Below are positions 27,765 through 32,454 of a DNA stretch of 32,454 nucleotides, in pieces (within the stretch, counting starts at the first letter, position 1; each line of letters starts with the position of its first letter). Both the position numbers and the translations under genes were made by a program. This stretch comes from Spirochaetota bacterium (GTDB lineage Bacteria > Spirochaetota > B62-G9), in NCBI GenBank assembly GCA_003645695.1, contig QNBN01000003.1, positions 1 to 32,454 of the forward strand, given 5' to 3'. Below the pieces are notes generated by a model. That model was not told the origin of the DNA, did not search any database, and worked only from the letters and a program-made list of their open reading frames with translations.

Positions 27765-28970
27765 ATGCAAAGAAGTATTGAAGAGATAAATGAAAAAATA
27801 AAAAAGAATAAAGCGATTGTTTTTACTGCAGAAGAAATTATACCCTATGTTGAAGAAGTCGGTTATAAAAAGGCAGCCGAGAGAGTTGATGTAGTCACTA
27901 CAGGGACATTCGGGCCTATGTGTTCATCGGGTGCATTCTTAAATTTGGGGCATACTACCCCGAGGATGAAAATACAAAGGGCATGGCTTAATGGTGTTTT
28001 AGCATATGGGGGATTAGCGGCAGTAGACCTGTTTATAGGTGCCACTGAAATACCAGATGATGACCCTGCTAACAGGATACATCCCGGTTTATTTAAATAT
28101 GGGGGAGGACATGTAATTGAGGATCTGATCTCGGGTAAGGATATATTTCTGAAAGCTGTCTCATACGGAACAGACTGCTACCCCAGGAAAGAACTTGAAA
28201 CCTATATAAATATACGGGATTTAAACCAGGCTTATATTTATAATCCAAGAAATTGCTATCAGAACTATAATGTAGCAGTAAACCTTTCCAAAAAGGTTAT
28301 ATATACATACCTTGGAGTTTTGCAACCAAACCTTGGGAATGCAAACTTCTCCTCTGCAGGACAACTGAGCCCGCTCTTGAATGATCCATATTACAGAACC
28401 ATAGGAATTGGAACAAAAATTTTCTTAGGAGGTGCACAGGGTTTTGTTTCATGGGAGGGAACTCAGCACAACCCAACCGCGCCGAGAGGTGAAAATGGAG
28501 TTCCAAAAGAAGGTGCTGGCACAATAGCAGTTACAGGTGATATGAAAAAGATGAATGCAAGGTACATTCGCGGTGTCTCTGTTATGGGATATGGTGCAAG
28601 CATGGCTGTAGGAATCGGTATACCAATACCTATTATCGATGAAGATATGATTCGTTTTGTTACGGTAAAAGATGAAGATATTCTCGCTCCAGTTGTAGAT
28701 TACTCAATGGCATATCCAAGCAATAAGATAAAAGTATTGAGCTATGTAAATTACAGAGATCTACGTAGCGGTGAGGTAGAGATAAAGGGGAAAAAGGTTC
28801 CGACTGCTTCTCTTTCAAGCTACCCGATAGCGAGAGAAATTGCAAACACATTAAAAACCTGGATCCTTAAAGGCGAGTTCTTGCTAACTGAAAAAGTTGC
28901 ATCATTGCCAGGAGTTGAATCCGGTCAGGGTTTTTATCCTTTAAAAATAAGATCTGAAAGGATAAAGTGA
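27765..28970 (+). CDS. DUF39 family homocysteine biosynthesis protein
   Basis: 'VVTTGTFGPMCSSGAFLNLGHTTPRMKIQRAWLNGV', 'GGGHVIEDL', 'IGIGTKIFLGGAQGFVSWEGTQHNP'; followed immediately by NIL/ferredoxin partner; ATG 27765 preferred over 27699. Confidence 0.9.
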   Translation: MQRSIEEINEKIKKNKAIVFTAEEIIPYVEEVGYKKAAERVDVVTTGTFGPMCSSGAFLNLGHTTPRMKIQRAWLNGVLAYGGLAAVDLFIGATEIPDDDPANRIHPGLFKYGGGHVIEDLISGKDIFLKAVSYGTDCYPRKELETYINIRDLNQAYIYNPRNCYQNYNVAVNLSKKVIYTYLGVLQPNLGNANFSSAGQLSPLLNDPYYRTIGIGTKIFLGGAQGFVSWEGTQHNPTAPRGENGVPKEGAGTIAVTGDMKKMNARYIRGVSVMGYGASMAVGIGIPIPIIDEDMIRFVTVKDEDILAPVVDYSMAYPSNKIKVLSYVNYRDLRSGEVEIKGKKVPTASLSSYPIAREIANTLKTWILKGEFLLTEKVASLPGVESGQGFYPLKIRSERIK

Positions 28971-28971
28971 T

Positions 28972-29391
28972 ATGACAAAAACTCAATCAAGAAATATACT
29001 GCTTCATTACCCTAAAAATCTTACAGACAAACCAATAATCTCAAATCTTATTAAGAATTATGATCTCACAGTGAACATCTCAAAAGCGAGAATTGATCAG
29101 GATGAAGAAGGGACAATGATAATTGAAATATCGGGAACATCAGAAAACATTAACGATGGGCTAAAGTATCTCAGGGAAATTGGTGTTACCTACAAACCAA
29201 TATCCAAGGTTGTTAATTGGAATCAAGATAAATGTACCCATTGTAGCGCATGTACTGTTGTATGTCCCGTTGGAGCGCTTTATATTCCTGATAGAAACAA
29301 CATGTTGATAACCTTTGACGAGAAAAAATGTATAGCCTGTGGATTATGCGTACCGGCTTGTCCTTATAGAGCAATAACCATATCCGAATAG
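28972..29391 (+). CDS. NIL domain plus 2[4Fe-4S] ferredoxin protein (partner of DUF39 homocysteine biosynthesis protein)
   Basis: N-terminal NIL-like domain; two Cys clusters CTHCSACTVVCPVG and CIACGLCVPACP. Confidence 0.9.
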   Translation: MTKTQSRNILLHYPKNLTDKPIISNLIKNYDLTVNISKARIDQDEEGTMIIEISGTSENINDGLKYLREIGVTYKPISKVVNWNQDKCTHCSACTVVCPVGALYIPDRNNMLITFDEKKCIACGLCVPACPYRAITISE

Positions 29392-29404
29392 ATATTGATA
29401 AAAT

Positions 29405-29590
29405 TTATTCTATCGATTGATTCTGAAAATCCAGTGCCATGTGTAATTCTTCTTGAGTAACAATACTGAGATTAACAAGAATTTCCCCAAGCTTTTGACC
29501 AGTTGATTTTTGAATCTCAAGTGCCTCATTTATATCATCAATATCGATAAGGCCAGCTTCAATTAGAACTTCCCCCAGCTTTTTCCCCAA
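29405..29590 (-). CDS. Small stand-alone T2SSE_N/MshEN-like domain protein
   Basis: 'LGEVLIEAGLIDIDDINEALEIQKSTGQKLGEILVNLSIVTQEELHMALDFQNQ' matches the pilus/secretion-ATPase N-terminal pattern; AGGAGG about 10 nt upstream of TTG at 29590. Confidence 0.65.
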   Translation of the reverse strand: MGKKLGEVLIEAGLIDIDDINEALEIQKSTGQKLGEILVNLSIVTQEELHMALDFQNQSIE

Positions 29591-29624
29591 TAAAATCAAA
29601 CCTCCTTTTACATTAATCTCTAAA

Positions 29625-29842
29625 TAGTTTTATTCATTAAAACAATCTTCCAATCAAAATAAAGAACTATATTTGTCTATTCGTTTTATGCCTATAAAAA
29701 AGTTATATACAAGAATTGCCCAATATTTTGGCCTTCTAATTAAAACTTTACATGCTGGTATTATACATATCAAAGAAAGCTGGTACAAAAGAAAAAGATA
29801 TAGCTCCGCCAGATGTAATATCAATATTAATAAATAAAACTA
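29625..29842 (-). repeat. Degenerate third copy (C) of the intergenic repeat, opposite orientation, with near-perfect 16-bp inverted ends
   Basis: Minus strand 'TTTTTTATAGGcATAAAACGAATAGaCAAatatag..ctttatTtTGATTGgAAG' aligns to copy B core; ends TAGTTTTATTCATTAA (29625-29640) and TTAATAAATAAAACTA (29827-29842). Confidence 0.7.
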
Positions 29843-29864
29843 TAAACCACTTTTTTTGTATTTG

Positions 29865-31454
29865 CTATATATTGACATTCTCTATATTCTCTATATTTAA
29901 CATCTTCATTATTTTGTTTTTTGCCTCCAGATAGCTTATAAAAGCAATAATCTCGCTGGGAGTTTTACATTTTAAAAGCCATTCAAAATGCTCCATTCTG
30001 GAAAAACTTCTGGTTAATGAATCAATCATTTTGTTGTATATTTCACCAAGATATTCAGGTGCTAAAAAAGCAAATATTATATGAACAGGCCTTGGATCAT
30101 CCGGCTTGATCTCTACACCCTCTGGCTTAAGCCCCAACATCGGCACGATATCATCAACAAAATCGCCAAAGGCACTGAAGAAGGCAATATTTTTTCCAAT
30201 AGGTGTTGTTACTATTTCTCCACTTTCCATAAGTTTCTTTTTAGCATTTTCTATATCTGTCACCCTCTCATGTGCAGCAGCTATCAACTCTTCTACTACT
30301 TCTTCTTTATTTTCTCCCTTTAACCTGGGAACAACGAGGTCTTTATGAAACATAAGGGAAGCAGTATATGGCAAGGGTTTGAGAAAATCCCATCCAAAAG
30401 CTTTTTCCCCCTCCATTTTTATTCCTCTTTTTTCTCTATACTCAGGGATAGTTATCATTGGAGGTCGCTCTATCCCCCATACTTTCATCTTTTCTATAGA
30501 GTACTCATTTTTTACACCGGTAAGCACCTGAAGGGAGTCAGATATATCCTGAAAAATCTCTATGCGACCCATATCATCTGCCCTCTGTAGAAGTATTTTG
30601 AGGATTCTATATGCCATAGACCTCAGGGCTTCAATATTCTGATTTCGATGGATTCTAACATCAAGATCGCACTGCCCAATAACATCAAGGCCATATATAC
30701 GTAGAATATCAATTAAATGACCGGTTTCTACACCATACCCTGTAAAAAATGGAAGATGTTCGAGAAGTTCCCTCCTACCTGCGTATTCTCCTGAAAGAGG
30801 TTGAGCAATCCCGGTAAGCTCAGGAAATAGTAGATTAAAGAATGGTCTGACAACAAGCTCTGTAACCCTACCCCCTCCTGTATAATGTAGCTCTCCTTTT
30901 ATTCTGATAGGCCTTTTGTAGAATGCTTTAACATATTTAAGATGATTAAACTCAAGGAGAGGTCCAATCAAACCCAGGGCAAATCTTGGATGTATATTGG
31001 TTATATCCGCATCAATCCAGCAAATTATATCACCCTTTAATACATAGAGGCTTTTCCAGAGATTTTCTCCTTTACCTCTGTAAGAACGATACTGAGGTAG
31101 TATATCTGAAGAGTAGTAAAAATCCGCCCCAGCCTCTCGTGCAACCTTTTCGGTGTTATCGGTTGAGCCTGAATCTATGACAACAATCTCATCGAGTAGC
31201 GGATACTTTTTCATTAAATATCGATTCATTACAGTTATTTCTTTTCCAACTGTTTTTTCTTCATTGAGGGTAGGAAAACATAGACTTATCGTAACCCCTT
31301 CCTCTTTTTTCATTCTTAAAAGTTTTTTAACATCAGCGTACCTCGAGTGATGGAATGTATTTCTTTCTATCCATTTCTTAATGTATGATGGTTGTTCAAT
31401 TCCATACTGTAACATCTCCTTATCTTTCTTCTCCACATCATACAATGTTGCCAT
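29865..31454 (-). CDS. Glucosyl-3-phosphoglycerate synthase-like GT-A glycosyltransferase (GT81-type)
   Basis: 'SLCFPTLNEEKTVGKEI', 'DEIVVIDSGSTDNTEKVAREAGADFY', 'CWIDADITNIHPRFALGLIGPLL', 'QPLSGEYAGRRELLEHLPFFTGYGVETGHLIDI'; ATG 31454 with AGGAGG. Confidence 0.85.
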   Translation of the reverse strand: MATLYDVEKKDKEMLQYGIEQPSYIKKWIERNTFHHSRYADVKKLLRMKKEEGVTISLCFPTLNEEKTVGKEITVMNRYLMKKYPLLDEIVVIDSGSTDNTEKVAREAGADFYYSSDILPQYRSYRGKGENLWKSLYVLKGDIICWIDADITNIHPRFALGLIGPLLEFNHLKYVKAFYKRPIRIKGELHYTGGGRVTELVVRPFFNLLFPELTGIAQPLSGEYAGRRELLEHLPFFTGYGVETGHLIDILRIYGLDVIGQCDLDVRIHRNQNIEALRSMAYRILKILLQRADDMGRIEIFQDISDSLQVLTGVKNEYSIEKMKVWGIERPPMITIPEYREKRGIKMEGEKAFGWDFLKPLPYTASLMFHKDLVVPRLKGENKEEVVEELIAAAHERVTDIENAKKKLMESGEIVTTPIGKNIAFFSAFGDFVDDIVPMLGLKPEGVEIKPDDPRPVHIIFAFLAPEYLGEIYNKMIDSLTRSFSRMEHFEWLLKCKTPSEIIAFISYLEAKNKIMKMLNIENIENVNI

Positions 31455-31623
31455 ATTTTTCCTCCTGCATCTATTATATAGGATAAACCAAATCCAAAAT
31501 TTTCGCAAGATAATTGTAATATTTTCCGATTGGATATTTACCTAAAACTTTACTTGTAAAATTGATACAAACTGTACTATGATTTAAGTAATAGGCTTAA
31601 TTATCCTTTTGAAGGAGTAAATA

Positions 31624-32454
31624 ATGAAAGATAGTGATAAAATGAAACAGAAACTTCAATACCTGTATGGAAAATCCATAGGTATAAAAGTATACGACAA
31701 ATTGTTAAAACTACTAGAAAAATACAAAAAATTTATCCCTTTGAAAAGCTTTATTCTATCTCAGAAAGATTCAGTTCTCATTACCTATGGCGATAGTTTT
31801 AGAGAGAAAGGGGAAAAACCATTAATTACTCTCAGGAAATTTCTAGAAGTATTTTTGAAGGATAAGATATCAACAATTCATATTCTCCCCTTCTTCCCAT
31901 ACTCATCGGATGATGGTTTTTCAGTAATAAACTATAAGGAGGTTAATCCAGAGTTTGGCTCATGGGAAGATATTAGAGAAGTTGAAAAAGATTTTAATTT
32001 GATGTTTGATGCTGTCATTAATCATATATCAGCTAAAAGCAGGGAATTCAAAGCTTTTTTGGAAGATATTCCACCCTATAAAGATTTTTTTATCGTAGTA
32101 GATGAGGATTATGATATTTCAAAGGTATTTAGACCAAGGGCTTTGCCTCTGCTTACAGAGTTTAAAACAGAAAGCGGAACAAAAAAGGTTTGGACCACTT
32201 TCAGCGAAGACCAGATTGATCTAAACTATAAAAATCCGGAAGTCTTACTATACATAACTGATGTTCTATTATTTTATGTAACTATGGGTGCCTCTATTAT
32301 TAGACTGGATGCTATTGCATATCTATGGAAAGAATCAGGAACAACTTGTATTCATCTCCCTCAGACGCACGAAGTTGTAAAACTCTTTAGATTAATTTTT
32401 GATGCAGTAGCACCCCATGTAAAGATAATAACAGAGACCAATGTTCCTCATAAA
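31624..32454 (+). CDS. GH13 subfamily 18 sucrose phosphorylase-like enzyme (possibly glucosylglycerate phosphorylase), 3' truncated by window end
   Basis: Open frame from ATG 31624 through window end (277 codons, no stop): 'ISTIHILPFFPYSSDDGFSVINYKEVNPEFGSWEDI', 'MFDAVINHISAKSREF', 'TTFSEDQIDLNYKNPEVL', 'ASIIRLDAIAYLWKESGTTCIHLPQTHEVVKL'; RBS gaaggag. Confidence 0.88.
   Translation, partial: MKDSDKMKQKLQYLYGKSIGIKVYDKLLKLLEKYKKFIPLKSFILSQKDSVLITYGDSFREKGEKPLITLRKFLEVFLKDKISTIHILPFFPYSSDDGFSVINYKEVNPEFGSWEDIREVEKDFNLMFDAVINHISAKSREFKAFLEDIPPYKDFFIVVDEDYDISKVFRPRALPLLTEFKTESGTKKVWTTFSEDQIDLNYKNPEVLLYITDVLLFYVTMGASIIRLDAIAYLWKESGTTCIHLPQTHEVVKLFRLIFDAVAPHVKIITETNVPHK

Noticed and set aside
29752-29934. 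60-aa plus-strand ORF MLVLYISKKAGTKEKD...
   Set aside because: Overlaps the degenerate repeat and the 3' end of the GpgS-like gene; low-complexity hydrophobic tail, no RBS or recognisable domain.
30081-30590. Several plus-strand ORFs antisense to the GpgS-like gene
   Set aside because: Overlapping frames opposite a clear conserved CDS; compositionally antisense-like, no start signals.
1-32454. CRISPR arrays, transposases, integrases, phage or toxin-antitoxin modules
   Set aside because: None found on reading both strands; no regularly spaced repeats and no matching protein signatures in the ORF list.

Overview
The window is an AT-rich bacterial chromosomal segment dominated by housekeeping and metabolic genes. 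It contains: a Bat (aerotolerance-type) operon with BatD-like, two VWA, TPR and BatD proteins; a DUF434-type protein; an orphan extracellular solute-binding protein; nth; a GH3 hydrolase; a secreted beta-rich protein; a TauE/SafE permease; an HD-domain protein; acpS; a PfkB/KDG-type kinase; chorismate mutase followed by aroA; SRP RNA (ffs) and tRNA-Ser(GGA); a secreted cysteine-protease-like protein; valS; corA; two SDRs; a receiver-domain remnant; class I (DhnA-type) aldolase; murG; adenosine-specific kinase; a DUF39 homocysteine-biosynthesis protein with its NIL/ferredoxin partner; a stand-alone T2SSE_N/MshEN-like small protein; a GpgS-like glycosyltransferase; and a truncated GH13_18 phosphorylase that is missing from the ORF track. 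I saw no CRISPR array, transposase or prophage. The most interesting signal is a noncoding 169-bp repeat. Two gap-free copies (about 92% identical by eye) lie directly upstream of, and co-oriented with, the adenosine-specific kinase gene and the homocysteine-biosynthesis gene. A degenerate third copy lies upstream of, and co-oriented with, the T2SSE_N-like ORF on the minus strand. Each good copy carries a promoter-like motif followed by a conserved long-range dyad (AATAGGCAA-N31-TTGCCTATT) that competes with a small local hairpin. It could be a regulatory RNA/operator cassette or a MITE-like repeat. All calls come from reading the sequence and supplied translations; no database or folding program was run.
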